A stretch of 64,000 bases of DNA from Ewingella allii (GCF_044430645.1 NZ_JAWUDN010000012.1:1-64000), one strand, 5' to 3'; shown: positions 26,827 to 35,826, numbered from the stretch's first letter. The notes: a model not told the origin generated them from the letters alone. Numbers and translations: made by a program.

Positions 26827-27521
26827 CTTCTTTTAACCGTCATTTGCATTGCGGACCACCATTCGTCATCAGCCACGATTTGCCCGGTTTCGTCGATCAA
26901 CGGGCGAGGAAGTTTTTTGCGTTTCGCGACGTTAGATAATACAGGATAACCCCCCTCAAAAAGCAGGCGCTGCTGCTCTTTGTGAGCTAACGGACTGATT
27001 TCACGCTGATACATCCCGGCATTTTGCCGCTGGCGCTGTGCTTCATACAGGATGAGTGCAGAGGCGACGGAGACATTCAGCGACTGAACCATGCCCACCA
27101 TGGGGATAACGATATCGCTATCAGCTAATGCTAAGGCTTCGGGGCTGATACCGGTTTTTTCCTGACCGAGCAGAATGCAGGTCGGGCGAGTGTAGTCGAT
27201 GGTGCGAAAGTCTACCGCTTTGTCGGAAAGGTGAGTGGCCAGCACTTGCATCCCTTTGGCTTTCATTTTGGCGACGGCGGATTCAATGGTTTGGTGAGTT
27301 TTCACCTGCACCCAGCTGTTACTTCCTGCAGCGGAGGAAACCAGCGTACGCATGCGACTTGAGGGCCAAACCGCGTGGACTTCGTGAACGCCAACGGCAT
27401 CTGCCGTGCGGATAACCGCAGCGATGTTATGCGGCTTATGCACTTCTTCCATGCATACCGTCAGGTCTGGCTGCCGGGCTGCAAGCATTTCGCAGATGCG
27501 CGCATAACGTTCAGGAGTCAT
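26823..27521 (-). CDS. trmH: tRNA (guanosine(18)-2'-O)-methyltransferase TrmH (SpoU)
   Basis: TrmH methylates the ribose of G18 in the D-loop of tRNAs using SAM. The 232-residue protein has the SPOUT knotted fold: motif 1 (HKPHNIAAVIRTADAVG, catalytic Arg), motif 2 (ILLGQEKTGIS) and motif 3 (IPMVGMVQSLNVSVA). It lies 5 bases after spoT and overlaps recG by 4, so translation is coupled in the operon. Confidence 0.95.
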   Translation of the reverse strand: MTPERYARICEMLAARQPDLTVCMEEVHKPHNIAAVIRTADAVGVHEVHAVWPSSRMRTLVSSAAGSNSWVQVKTHQTIESAVAKMKAKGMQVLATHLSDKAVDFRTIDYTRPTCILLGQEKTGISPEALALADSDIVIPMVGMVQSLNVSVASALILYEAQRQRQNAGMYQREISPLAHKEQQRLLFEGGYPVLSNVAKRKKLPRPLIDETGQIVADDEWWSAMQMTVKRR

Positions 27522-27526
27522 GACGG

Positions 27527-29632
27527 CTAGTTTCGATTACGGCTGACTTTAATCACATCCGGCATGATACGGATTTTGCGCATGATATTTGCCAGATGCA
27601 CGCGGTCGCGGGTCGTCAGGCGAATAAAGGCGCTGTAAACCCGGCCATCTTTTTCTTCGGTACTCAGACTCTGAATGTTCGACTGGGCAGCATTGATAGC
27701 AGCCGTCAGGTTCGCCAGCGCGCCCTGATGATTGAACATATCAACTTTGATTTCCGCGATAAACTCTTGGTCTGTTTCTTGGTCATCCCAATCTACAGCC
27801 ATGAATTTCTCAGGCTCTTTCTGGTATCCGCGAATGTTACGGCAGGATTCGTGGTGAATAACGAGACCTTTACCCGGGCTGACGTGGGCAATAATCGGGT
27901 CGCCAGGAATAGGGCGGCAGCACTTCGCGAAGGTGATCAGTACGCCATCTGCGCCTTTGATTGGCAGATTGCGCGTGCCGCTGCTCGCCATAGACGACTG
28001 GTCGCCCATGAGATTTTTGGCAACAACCACGCTCATGGCATTACCCAAGCCGATTTCAGCCAGCAGGTCATCCATCGCGGTGAGCTTCATGCGATCCAGC
28101 TCGTTTTTGATGTTTTCTGGAGGCAGGTCGGAAATCTTTTTACCACTACCCAATGCGTGATTGAGCAACCGGCGACCCAGTGAAACGGAGTCATCACGTT
28201 TCAAGTTCTTGAGCATTTGGCGGATTTTGGCGCGAGCGCGAGAGCTCACCACAAAGTTTAACCATGCCGCATTAGGACGCGCGCCAGGTGCCGTAATGAT
28301 CTCGATAGTCTGGCCGCTGGTCAGTGGTTGCGAAAGCGGGTAAGGCTGTCTGTCGACGCGCGCACCGACACAGGCGTGGCCGATGTCAGTGTGAACTGCG
28401 TAGGCGAAGTCGACAGGCGTCGCGCCAGCAGGCAGTTCAACAATGCGGCCTTCTGGGGTGAAGACGTAAATTTCATCAGGGAACAGGTCTGATTTTACGC
28501 TTTCAATGAATTCGAATGAGTTACCGGCACTTTGCTGGAGCTCAAGCAGGCTTTGCAGCCAGCGCTGGGCGCGGATCTGCGCCGTCGTGCTATTTTCACC
28601 ATTCTCTTTGTAGGCCCAGTGAGCGGCAACACCCATTTCGGCCATCTGGTCCATATCTTCGGTACGGATTTGCACTTCAACCGGCACGCCGTGGGGGCCA
28701 ATGAGTGAAGTATGCAGAGATTGATAGCCGTTGGCTTTTGGAATGGCGATGTAATCTTTGACTCGGCCCGGACGCGGTTTGTACAGGCTATGAGCCTGGC
28801 CTAACACGCGGTAGCAGGTGTCGAGTTCTTTGACGATGACCCGAAAAGCATAGATATCCATGATGGAATGAAAACGCTGCTCTTTCAGGTGCATCTTGCA
28901 GTAGATAGAATAGAGGTGCTTTTCGCGACCACTCACCCGACACTGAATTCCGGCCTCGGTCAGACGCCCTTCAATTTCAGAAAGTATCTTCTGAATCATC
29001 TCTTTACGATTACCGCGAGCGGCTTTCACCACTTCTTTAATGACGCGATAACGGTTTGGATACAGGGCTTCAAAACCTAGCTCTTCGAGCTCAGTTTTCA
29101 GATGGTGAATACCCAAACGGTGTGCCAGCGGGCTGTAAATTTCCAGCGTTTCGCGGGCAATACGGCGACGTTTATCCGGGCGCAAAGAGCCCAGCGTGCG
29201 CATGTTATGGGTACGGTCGGCGAGTTTGATCAGAATGACGCGGATGTCTTGCACCATCGCCATGATCATTTTGCGGAAGTTTTCCGCCTGCGCTTCTTTC
29301 TTATCTTGGAACTTCAGCTTGTCCAGCTTTGAAACGCCTTCGACCAGTTCGGCAACGCTTTTGCCGAACAGTTGCTCCATATCCTGGTATGTCGCAGGCG
29401 TGTCTTCGATGACGTCATGTAATAACGCCGCCATCAGAGTCTCGTGGTCGAGCCTCATTTCAGCCAAAATACAGGCTACCGCTACCGGGTGAGTAATGTA
29501 AGGTTCACCGCTCGAGCGAGTCTGCCCCTCGTGCGCGTCCCGCGCGACGAGGTAAGCCTGCACGAGGCGCTTGATTTGCTCCTCTGGCAGGTATTTTTGA
29601 ATCAGTTGATTCAGGCTTTCAAAGATGTACAA
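27527..29632 (-). CDS. spoT: bifunctional (p)ppGpp synthase/hydrolase SpoT
   Basis: SpoT degrades, and weakly makes, the alarmone ppGpp in response to carbon, iron, fatty-acid and phosphate stress. The 701-residue protein has an HD hydrolase domain (MAALLHDVIED near 70, KLADRTHNMRTL near 140), a RelA-type synthetase domain (about 200-350, ending QIRTEDMDQMAEMGVAAHWAYK), a TGS domain (VFTPEGRIVELPAGATPVDFAY), a zinc-finger/helical region (FAKCCRPIPGDPI) and a C-terminal ACT domain. It follows rpoZ by 19 bases. Confidence 0.97.
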   Translation of the reverse strand: MYIFESLNQLIQKYLPEEQIKRLVQAYLVARDAHEGQTRSSGEPYITHPVAVACILAEMRLDHETLMAALLHDVIEDTPATYQDMEQLFGKSVAELVEGVSKLDKLKFQDKKEAQAENFRKMIMAMVQDIRVILIKLADRTHNMRTLGSLRPDKRRRIARETLEIYSPLAHRLGIHHLKTELEELGFEALYPNRYRVIKEVVKAARGNRKEMIQKILSEIEGRLTEAGIQCRVSGREKHLYSIYCKMHLKEQRFHSIMDIYAFRVIVKELDTCYRVLGQAHSLYKPRPGRVKDYIAIPKANGYQSLHTSLIGPHGVPVEVQIRTEDMDQMAEMGVAAHWAYKENGENSTTAQIRAQRWLQSLLELQQSAGNSFEFIESVKSDLFPDEIYVFTPEGRIVELPAGATPVDFAYAVHTDIGHACVGARVDRQPYPLSQPLTSGQTIEIITAPGARPNAAWLNFVVSSRARAKIRQMLKNLKRDDSVSLGRRLLNHALGSGKKISDLPPENIKNELDRMKLTAMDDLLAEIGLGNAMSVVVAKNLMGDQSSMASSGTRNLPIKGADGVLITFAKCCRPIPGDPIIAHVSPGKGLVIHHESCRNIRGYQKEPEKFMAVDWDDQETDQEFIAEIKVDMFNHQGALANLTAAINAAQSNIQSLSTEEKDGRVYSAFIRLTTRDRVHLANIMRKIRIMPDVIKVSRNRN

Positions 29633-29651
29633 GTGAGATCCGTTTCGTTAA

Positions 29652-29927
29652 TTAACGACGGCCTTCAGCGATGGCAGTCACTGCCTGAATCTCTGCGGCT
29701 TCCTGCTCTTGTTGCTCCTGACGATCGCGAACGTCGAGGATCTGATTAGTAATCAAACCTTCTTCGATTTCACGTAGGGCAATAACAGTGTATTTATCGT
29801 TTTCTTCAGCGACCAGTGGATCTTTACCACCAGATTGCAGCTGGCGTGCGCGACGAGCAGCCACCAACACCAGGTCAAAACGGTTACCAATTTTCTCTAC
29901 AGCGTCTTGAACAGTTACGCGTGCCAT
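29652..29927 (-). CDS. rpoZ: RNA polymerase omega subunit
   Basis: Omega helps assemble RNA polymerase by holding beta-prime and forms part of ppGpp binding site 1. The 91-residue protein starts MARVTVQDAVEKIGNRFDLV and contains the conserved AARRARQL segment, so the ppGpp-contacting N-terminus is intact. It lies in the gmk-rpoZ-spoT-trmH-recG unit, 54 bases after gmk. Confidence 0.96.
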   Translation of the reverse strand: MARVTVQDAVEKIGNRFDLVLVAARRARQLQSGGKDPLVAEENDKYTVIALREIEEGLITNQILDVRDRQEQQEQEAAEIQAVTAIAEGRR

Positions 29928-29981
29928 ATATGTGCTACTCCACAGGGTGACGAAAGACTGGGCATAATACTGAAAGTGACT

Positions 29982-30605
29982 TCAGTCTGCCAATAGTTTG
30001 GTGATTAATCCGTCATGGCGAAGCTTTTGACGGCTCAGACGCAGACGTTCGGCGCGAATAATGGTTTTTAAATCCGATAAAGCCAGATCAAAATCATCGT
30101 TCACAATTAAATAGTCGTACTCAGCAAAGTGGGTCATTTCCGCGACGGCTTGCGCCATACGTTTAGCAATGACTTCTTCGCTATCCTGTCCGCGGCCACG
30201 CAGGCGGCGATCCAGTTCGTCTTTCGACGGCGGCAATACAAAAATGCTGCGCGCTTGCGGCATCTTTTTACGAATTTGCTGCGCGCCTTGCCAGTCGATG
30301 TCCAAAAACACGTCAACGCCTGATGCCAGAACTTGCTCAATCGCTTCGCGCGAGGTTCCGTAGTAGTTACCGAAAACTTCAGCGTGTTCGAGGAAAGCTT
30401 CTTTAGCGATCATCTCGCAGAATTCTTCTTTCGAGACGAAGAAATAGTGTTCTGCATGTTTCTCTCCCGGGCGAACTGCGCGAGTCGTATGGGAAATGGA
30501 AACTTGAGTATCGTAAAGAGGCTGAGTTTTCAGCAAAGCCTGAATCAGACTTGATTTACCTGCTCCACTGGGTGCGGAGATAATATATAGCGTGCCTTGG
30601 ACCAT
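29982..30605 (-). CDS. gmk: guanylate kinase
   Basis: Gmk phosphorylates GMP to GDP with ATP and is essential for guanine nucleotide supply. The 207 residues have the P-loop SGAGKSS near residues 12-18, the GMP-binding SHTTRAVRPGEKHAEHYFF segment and the DIDWQGAQQI motif. It starts the operon with rpoZ and spoT. ppGpp inhibits Gmk in some bacteria, so gene order links enzyme and alarmone. About 290 bases separate it from divergent ligB. Confidence 0.96.
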   Translation of the reverse strand: MVQGTLYIISAPSGAGKSSLIQALLKTQPLYDTQVSISHTTRAVRPGEKHAEHYFFVSKEEFCEMIAKEAFLEHAEVFGNYYGTSREAIEQVLASGVDVFLDIDWQGAQQIRKKMPQARSIFVLPPSKDELDRRLRGRGQDSEEVIAKRMAQAVAEMTHFAEYDYLIVNDDFDLALSDLKTIIRAERLRLSRQKLRHDGLITKLLAD

Positions 30606-30897
30606 GATGACGTTTCAACTGAATAGGTTGATAGGAAGTGTGCGAAGAGTGATCTTCCGCACAGTATACACGCTAGCCGCTTCTGGTGCAGCGTTGAGAC
30701 GTATTTCATCGCAACATCTGTGGATAAAACAGCGCTAAAAGTCATTTTTCCACGATGGATTCCAAAATTTTTTCCTGTTGCAGCAACAAAATCGAATGTC
30801 AGGAATGCATATCGCAAGCTTATTCATCGGCGATGGCGGGACAAAGCAGTTCGGTATCTACTCACTGGGCTTAAGTCAGGCCTATAAGGAGGTGCCG

Positions 30898-32610
30898 ATG
30901 CGCCGGATAGTTAAATTGCTGCTCTTGCTGTGTTTTCTGCCAACCCAGAGTTTTGCCAGTTGCCCAGACTGGCCTCAGTCACGATTAGACCTCGAAACTC
31001 AGGCGCTGACCGCGCAGCTATTGCATTGGGATACGCGTTATCACCAATACGGGCAGAGCCAGATAGACGACGCGACCTACGACAGTTTGCGCCATAAGCA
31101 GAGTGACTGGCTGCGATGCGCGGGCCGGCCACTCTCTGAGGCTAACCCACCGCGCGACGCCTCTTCAGCCTCAAGCCCTCTGATTCAGCATCCTTTTGCT
31201 CATACCGGATTGAAGAAGCTGCGCGACGAATCGGCTCTGGCTCGCTGGATCATTAGTCGTCAAGACCTTTGGGTGCAGCCGAAAATAGACGGTGTTGCTG
31301 TGACTTTGGTTTACCAGAAAGGAAAGCTGGTTTCTCTAATGAGCCGTGGCGATGGCCTGATGGGGCAGAACTGGACATCCAAAGCGGCATTTATTCCCGC
31401 TATTTTGCCGAAGATTGCCGACACCCGCGAACAGTTGACTCTGCAAGGTGAGCTGTTTCTGCTGATGAACGGTCATCAACAGAAAGAGTCGGGAGGTGTG
31501 AATGCTCGCTCGAAAGTCGCGGGTGCCATGATGCGCCATTCTCCATCAGCGACCTTAAGCCAGTTGGGACTGTTCATCTGGTCTTGGCCGGATGGGCCGA
31601 AAACAATGGAGGCAAGGCTCAGCGAGCTGACAAAATTAGGTTTCCCTCTCGCGGAATCCTTTTCCAAGCCAGTGAGCACCTCTCAGGATATAGCTCGCTG
31701 GCGAGAGGTATGGTTCAACCAGCCTTTGCCTTTTGTCACAGACGGCGTGGTGGTGAGGCAGGGGCAAGAACCCGCTGGCCGCTATTGGAAAAATAATACG
31801 GCAGACTGGGCAATTGCCTGGAAATACCCGCCCGAGGCCCAGCTTGCCGAAATCAGGAGTATTGAAACGCTGGTCGGCAGGCGAGGCAAACTGACGGTGA
31901 TCGTGCGTCTCAAAGCGATAAAGCTTGATGATAAAAGGGTGACGAAAGTCAGTATTGGTTCTCCACAGAAGCTTCGGGAGTGGGATCTCGCGCCGGGCGA
32001 CCACGTTTCTATTGTTCTGGCCGGGCAGGGTATACCCGTGCTGGAGAAGGTTGTTTGGCGGGTGAAGCAGCGGCCTAACTCAGATGCCATCCTCATGAAC
32101 GATTACACGCCGCTCACCTGCTTTAAACCCACGGCGAGCTGCGAGCAGCAATTCCTATCTCGCCTCACATGGCTGAGTGGCCCGAACGCCTTAAAATTGA
32201 GAGGGCTGGGGGAGGCCACTTGGCGGTCACTGATGAATGATAAGAAAGTGACGGATTTGGCAGATTGGTTGAGTCTGACGCCTGAGAGCATTGCTGCAAC
32301 GCCTGGGCTAGGTCCGAAGCAGGGGCAGAACATTTATGCTGAGTTGCAACTCGCTAAACAGAAAACCTTCAGGCAGTGGCTTTCGGCTATTGGTTTTCCT
32401 ACCTTTGCACTGAACGTGGCTGCAACTCAGAAGCACTGGCGGGAAGTTGAAAGCCTGACGGCAGAAGGTTGGCAAAAATCGGTGGGGATTGGCAAAAAGA
32501 GAGTCGGGGATATTTCAGCGTTCATCCATCACCCAGACGTCCAAGAGTTGGCTGAGTTTCTGGGCCAACAGCGCATACCTGCCTTTGATTTAACAGGTAT
32601 GCCCGAATAG
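30898..32610 (+). CDS. ligB: NAD-dependent DNA ligase B
   Basis: LigB is a second, shorter NAD-dependent DNA ligase of enterobacteria. The 570-residue protein has an adenylation domain with nucleophile Lys129 in VQPKIDGVAV, the SRGDG/GE-type motifs that follow (LMSRGDGLMGQNWT, LQGELFL), an OB domain (WDLAPGDHVSIVLAGQGIPV) and helix-hairpin-helix repeats, but no BRCT domain or zinc finger as in LigA. Oddly for a ligase, the N-terminus looks like a signal peptide (residues 1-20, cut near SFA-S), as E. coli LigB's does. Start 30898 follows AGGAGGT; the frame open to 30778 is rejected. Confidence 0.93.
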   Translation: MRRIVKLLLLLCFLPTQSFASCPDWPQSRLDLETQALTAQLLHWDTRYHQYGQSQIDDATYDSLRHKQSDWLRCAGRPLSEANPPRDASSASSPLIQHPFAHTGLKKLRDESALARWIISRQDLWVQPKIDGVAVTLVYQKGKLVSLMSRGDGLMGQNWTSKAAFIPAILPKIADTREQLTLQGELFLLMNGHQQKESGGVNARSKVAGAMMRHSPSATLSQLGLFIWSWPDGPKTMEARLSELTKLGFPLAESFSKPVSTSQDIARWREVWFNQPLPFVTDGVVVRQGQEPAGRYWKNNTADWAIAWKYPPEAQLAEIRSIETLVGRRGKLTVIVRLKAIKLDDKRVTKVSIGSPQKLREWDLAPGDHVSIVLAGQGIPVLEKVVWRVKQRPNSDAILMNDYTPLTCFKPTASCEQQFLSRLTWLSGPNALKLRGLGEATWRSLMNDKKVTDLADWLSLTPESIAATPGLGPKQGQNIYAELQLAKQKTFRQWLSAIGFPTFALNVAATQKHWREVESLTAEGWQKSVGIGKKRVGDISAFIHHPDVQELAEFLGQQRIPAFDLTGMPE

Positions 32611-32627
32611 CAATTGAGTTGGGTTTC

Positions 32628-33245
32628 TCAGTGATCGGAATGCGGATAGTTAAATACCGGCAGCCCCAGACGAAAACGCAGGGCGATCAGACGGGCAATA
32701 AAGCCAACCAGCAGGGTGATAATTACCACCAAATTGTGTGGCAAAGAGAAGTACTGCAAACCGATGTATATCCAAGCCGACGCGAAGGAGATACCGGCAT
32801 AAATCTCTTTTTGGAAAACCAGCGGGATCTGGTTGCACATCATATCGCGCAGTACGCCGCCGAAGACGCCGGTTATCACCGCACACACCGAGGCTATGAT
32901 GGCACCATGCCCCATATCGAGAGCGACTTGGGTACCTATAATAGAAAAGACCACTAAGCCAAGGGCGTCTAATACCAAGAACAGCCGACGGAGATGACGC
33001 ATCAGCGGCGCGAGGAAAGTTGTCAGCAGTGCCGCTGCCGCCACAATCACAATGTACTCAGGATGCTTCACCCAGCCCAGCGGGTAGTGGCCAAGCAGCA
33101 TGTCACGGACCGAACCGCCGCCAATGGCGGTCGCCGCAGCAATAATAATGACGCCAAAGGTATCCATTTTGCGACGTCCGGCCGCTAGAGCACCTGTCAT
33201 CGCTTCGGCTGTAATACCAATGATATAGAGAACGGTAAGCAACAT
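32628..33245 (-). CDS. yicG: YicG, TRIC-type membrane channel family protein (UPF0126)
   Basis: A 205-residue inner-membrane protein with about seven helices. Its tandem repeat of two three-helix units, each with a glycine-rich kink (AAATAIGGGSVRDMLLG near 38-54 and ITGVFGGVLRDMM near 125), is the hallmark of bacterial TRIC cation channels. It closely matches E. coli YicG. The function in vivo is unknown. It is convergent with ligB and lies at the edge of the accessory interval: in E. coli dinD and yicC come next. Confidence 0.92.
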   Translation of the reverse strand: MLLTVLYIIGITAEAMTGALAAGRRKMDTFGVIIIAAATAIGGGSVRDMLLGHYPLGWVKHPEYIVIVAAAALLTTFLAPLMRHLRRLFLVLDALGLVVFSIIGTQVALDMGHGAIIASVCAVITGVFGGVLRDMMCNQIPLVFQKEIYAGISFASAWIYIGLQYFSLPHNLVVIITLLVGFIARLIALRFRLGLPVFNYPHSDH

Positions 33246-33613
33246 AGTTTTCGCTGGTCTTAAAAAGGTGAAGTGTGGGTCGGCGCTCAGAGTAGAGAGG
33301 TTTGATTGTTTGAGCGATTGAGTTTTTCTGACAAATGGCTCATCGGATTATAAAAAATAATCCGTACGCACAGATAATCCCTTTCTTTAAAAGGATACAC
33401 AAAGATTGGTCCATTTTCACATTAGAAATAATAAATCGAAATTTTATCCCGATAGGCTGACCTAATCCCCCTTCAATCAACTTCCATAGTGCCTTTTGCA
33501 CTTTACCGGTAGCGCAAAGTCGCTGTGCAGGTTACGATTATTAAAAATCATCACTCATAACATTGATGTTTGGTGTTGCCTTGAGTTACTGACATGCTCG
33601 TCTGGAGGAATGC
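33246..33613. promoter_or_regulatory. AT-rich divergent intergenic region yicG / TetR gene
   Basis: No gene is seen in these 368 bases. They should hold the promoters of yicG (left) and the TetR gene (right). A perfect inverted repeat lies at 33344-33364 and a good ribosome site (TGGAGGAATGC) ends the region. Confidence 0.5.
33344..33364. repeat. perfect inverted repeat, candidate operator
   Basis: Arms CGGATTAT and ATAATCCG flank an AAAAA centre. It lies about 100 bases before yicG and 250 before the TetR gene. No T run follows, so a protein-binding site is more likely than a terminator. Confidence 0.5.
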
Positions 33614-34234
33614 ATGAAACCTGAAAATCCAGTTGCGTTAACGCAGCGCGGACCAGCTGAACATGAAAGACGTGAGCAGATAATCAATGCTGCTTTTGAC
33701 CATTTTCGTCATTTTGGATATGCCAAAACCTCGGTGGCCGACTTGGCTAAGGCGATTGGTGTCTCAAGTGCCTATATTTACAAGTTTTTCGAATCAAAAC
33801 AGGCGATTGGTGAGGCGGTCTGCTCCCAGCGCGTAGGGCAGATTGGGCTGGCATTGCGCGAAATTGCTGACAGCGACCAAACTGCCACTTTGCGGTTACG
33901 CACCATCTTCAAAGCCTTGATGACGAAAAGCCTGGATCTGTTCTTTGAAGACAGAAAGTTGCATGACATTGCCGCCGTAGCTGCAGCCCAGCATTGGAAA
34001 TCTGCCCTTAACCATCGCGCGGAGCTTTACAGCATTGTTCAGCAAGTGGTGACAGATGGCCGCGAGTCTGGAGAGTTTGAGCGCAAGACACCTTTAGATG
34101 AAGTCTGTCTGGCGATAACCAGCGTGATGACGCCGTTCTCCCACCCATTGATGCTTGAGCAGAAAACGCCCGAGCAGCTGGAAGAACGCGTGATCGCAAT
34201 CACAAGTATGGTGCTGCGCAGCCTTGCGAATTAA
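33614..34234 (+). CDS. TetR-family transcriptional regulator
   Basis: The 206-residue protein has an N-terminal TetR DNA-binding domain (about 18-65: REQIINAAFDHFRHFGYAKTSVADLAKAIGVSSAYIYKFF) and a C-terminal ligand domain with no recognised specificity. TetR proteins usually repress neighbours and are released by a small ligand. The next gene is an orphan ketoacyl-ACP synthase 151 bases downstream on the same strand, with a perfect palindrome between them, so it may control that gene. It has no counterpart at this site in E. coli. Start follows GGAGG. Confidence 0.88.
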   Translation: MKPENPVALTQRGPAEHERREQIINAAFDHFRHFGYAKTSVADLAKAIGVSSAYIYKFFESKQAIGEAVCSQRVGQIGLALREIADSDQTATLRLRTIFKALMTKSLDLFFEDRKLHDIAAVAAAQHWKSALNHRAELYSIVQQVVTDGRESGEFERKTPLDEVCLAITSVMTPFSHPLMLEQKTPEQLEERVIAITSMVLRSLAN

Positions 34235-34291
34235 GAAAGGATACAAAAATTTTCAGGTTACGAGTTTACAAAATCGTAATTCATCACATAC

Positions 34292-34308
34292 TGTCACCCA
34301 AGGTGACA
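34292..34308. promoter_or_regulatory. palindromic operator candidate before the FabF-like gene
   Basis: TGTCACC-CAA-GGTGACA is a perfect 7-base dyad around 3 bases, about 80 bases before the FabF-like start. The size fits a TetR-type operator, and the TetR gene ends 57 bases upstream. Binding is inferred. Confidence 0.55.
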
Positions 34309-34385
34309 ATAATCCCGCCGAGGCTGGTTTGTGGTAAAAAGCTGGCTAGGCAATATGAACTTTAAGAACGAAAGAGGAACGTTTT

Positions 34386-35660
34386 ATGACTCATCGTCGA
34401 GTGGTTATTACCGGCATGGGGGCTGTGAGTCCTCTTGGCTGCGACATTGAAACCATCTGGAAGCGTTTACTGGCTGGTCAGTCAGGCATCCGCGTTTTAC
34501 CAGATGAAATCGTAGAAACCCTGTCTGTAAAAATTGGCGGTCAGGTCTTAACGAAAGAGCAGGACCCGGAATCAGGCTTTGATCCCGATGAATCAGTCTT
34601 GCCTAAAGACCAGAAAAAAATGGACCGTTTCATTCTTTTCGCAATGGCAGCGGCTGATAAAGCCATTGCAGACTCCGGCTGGAAAGCAGAAACCGCCGAG
34701 CAGCAAGAGCGTACTGCAACCATTATCGGTTCAGGTATCGGCGGCTTCCCGGCGATTGCTAACGCGGTTCGCGTAAATGACAGCCGTGGTGCAAAACGCT
34801 TGTCGCCTTTCACCATTCCTTCATTCTTGGTGAACTTAGCGTCTGGTCAAGTATCGATTAAACATCAGTTTAAAGGCCCAATTGGCGCGCCGGTAACGGC
34901 TTGCGCCGCTGGGGTTCAGGCTATCGGCGATGCTGTGCGTCTGATTCGTAACGATGAAGCAGACGTGGCACTTTGCGGTGGCGCAGAAGCTGCCATCGAC
35001 ACCGTAAGCTTGGGTGGTTTTGCGGCAGCCAAAGCGATGTCTTCCGGCCATACCGACCATCCTGAAAAAGCCTCTCGCCCGTTTGATAGCGCGCGTGATG
35101 GTTTCGTGATGGGCGAAGGCGCAGGCATGCTGGTTATCGAAGAACTGGAGCACGCGAAAGCCCGCGGCGCGAAAATTCTGGCAGAAATCGTCGGTTACGG
35201 CACCAGCGGTGATGCATACCACATGACATCCGGCGCTGAAGACGGCAACGGTGCTGGCCGCGCGATGAAAATTGCTCTGCGTCAGGCAGGTTTGCAGCCA
35301 TCTGATATCCAGCACTTGAATGCGCACGCGACCTCGACCCCGGTGGGCGACCTCGGTGAAATCAACGCCATCAAAACCCTGTTCGGCACCGACGGCAAGC
35401 TGGCGGTAACCTCGACTAAATCTGCAACTGGCCACTTGCTGGGCGCAGCGGGCGGCCTTGAGACGATTTTCACCATTCTGGCCATTCGTGACCAGATCGT
35501 GCCACCAACGCTGAACCTGGACAATAAAGACCCGGCAGCCGAAGGTTTGAATATCGTCGGCAACAAAGCTCTGCCATACGCGATCAATTACGCGCTCTCC
35601 AACGGTTTCGGCTTCGGCGGTGTTAACGCCTGCGTGCTGCTGAAACGCTGGGAAAACTAA
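34386..35660 (+). CDS. beta-ketoacyl-ACP synthase II-type enzyme (FabF paralogue)
   Basis: The 424-residue protein is a full-length condensing enzyme of the FabF type, which extends acyl-ACP with malonyl-ACP. The active-site triad is intact: Cys173 (PVTACAAG), His314 (NAHATSTPVGD) and His350 (KSATGHLLGAAGG). It is not in the usual fabH-fabD-fabG-acpP-fabF cluster. It stands alone beside a TetR gene, so it is probably a second, regulated synthase that changes fatty-acid composition, or serves a special lipid. No partner acyl carrier protein is nearby. Insert-like residues 58-75 make it slightly longer than FabF. Confidence 0.9.
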   Translation: MTHRRVVITGMGAVSPLGCDIETIWKRLLAGQSGIRVLPDEIVETLSVKIGGQVLTKEQDPESGFDPDESVLPKDQKKMDRFILFAMAAADKAIADSGWKAETAEQQERTATIIGSGIGGFPAIANAVRVNDSRGAKRLSPFTIPSFLVNLASGQVSIKHQFKGPIGAPVTACAAGVQAIGDAVRLIRNDEADVALCGGAEAAIDTVSLGGFAAAKAMSSGHTDHPEKASRPFDSARDGFVMGEGAGMLVIEELEHAKARGAKILAEIVGYGTSGDAYHMTSGAEDGNGAGRAMKIALRQAGLQPSDIQHLNAHATSTPVGDLGEINAIKTLFGTDGKLAVTSTKSATGHLLGAAGGLETIFTILAIRDQIVPPTLNLDNKDPAAEGLNIVGNKALPYAINYALSNGFGFGGVNACVLLKRWEN

Positions 35661-35682
35661 TCAAGCCCAAGCTGTAGATATG

Positions 35683-35710
35683 AAAAAGCCCGCGAAAGCG
35701 GGCTTTTTGC
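35683..35710 (+). terminator. terminator of the FabF-like gene
   Basis: AGCCCGC / GCGGGCT arms with a GAAA tetraloop, A run before and five T after, about 25 bases after the stop. Confidence 0.9.
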
Positions 35711-35767
35711 TAGATTGAATAGATTCATTTCCAGACCGAAGAATTATTCTTGAATAATACAGAGCCA

Positions 35768-35826
35768 ATAGGAGTGTTCACTCCTATCTATTAATCTTAA
35801 ATCTCTCGGTTCTCTTTAGGGAACCG
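35768..35826 (+). repeat. two inverted repeats before the small membrane protein gene
   Basis: ATAGGAGTG-TT-CACTCCTAT (35768-35787) and CGGTTC / GAACCG around 8 bases (35807-35826) lie in tandem in an AT-rich leader. They may be operators or leader hairpins of the gene that follows. Confidence 0.45.

Noticed and set aside
30778..30897. Longer ligB start at 30778
   Set aside because: An ideal AGGAGGT site precedes the ATG at 30898, which also opens the signal-peptide-like sequence shared with E. coli LigB.
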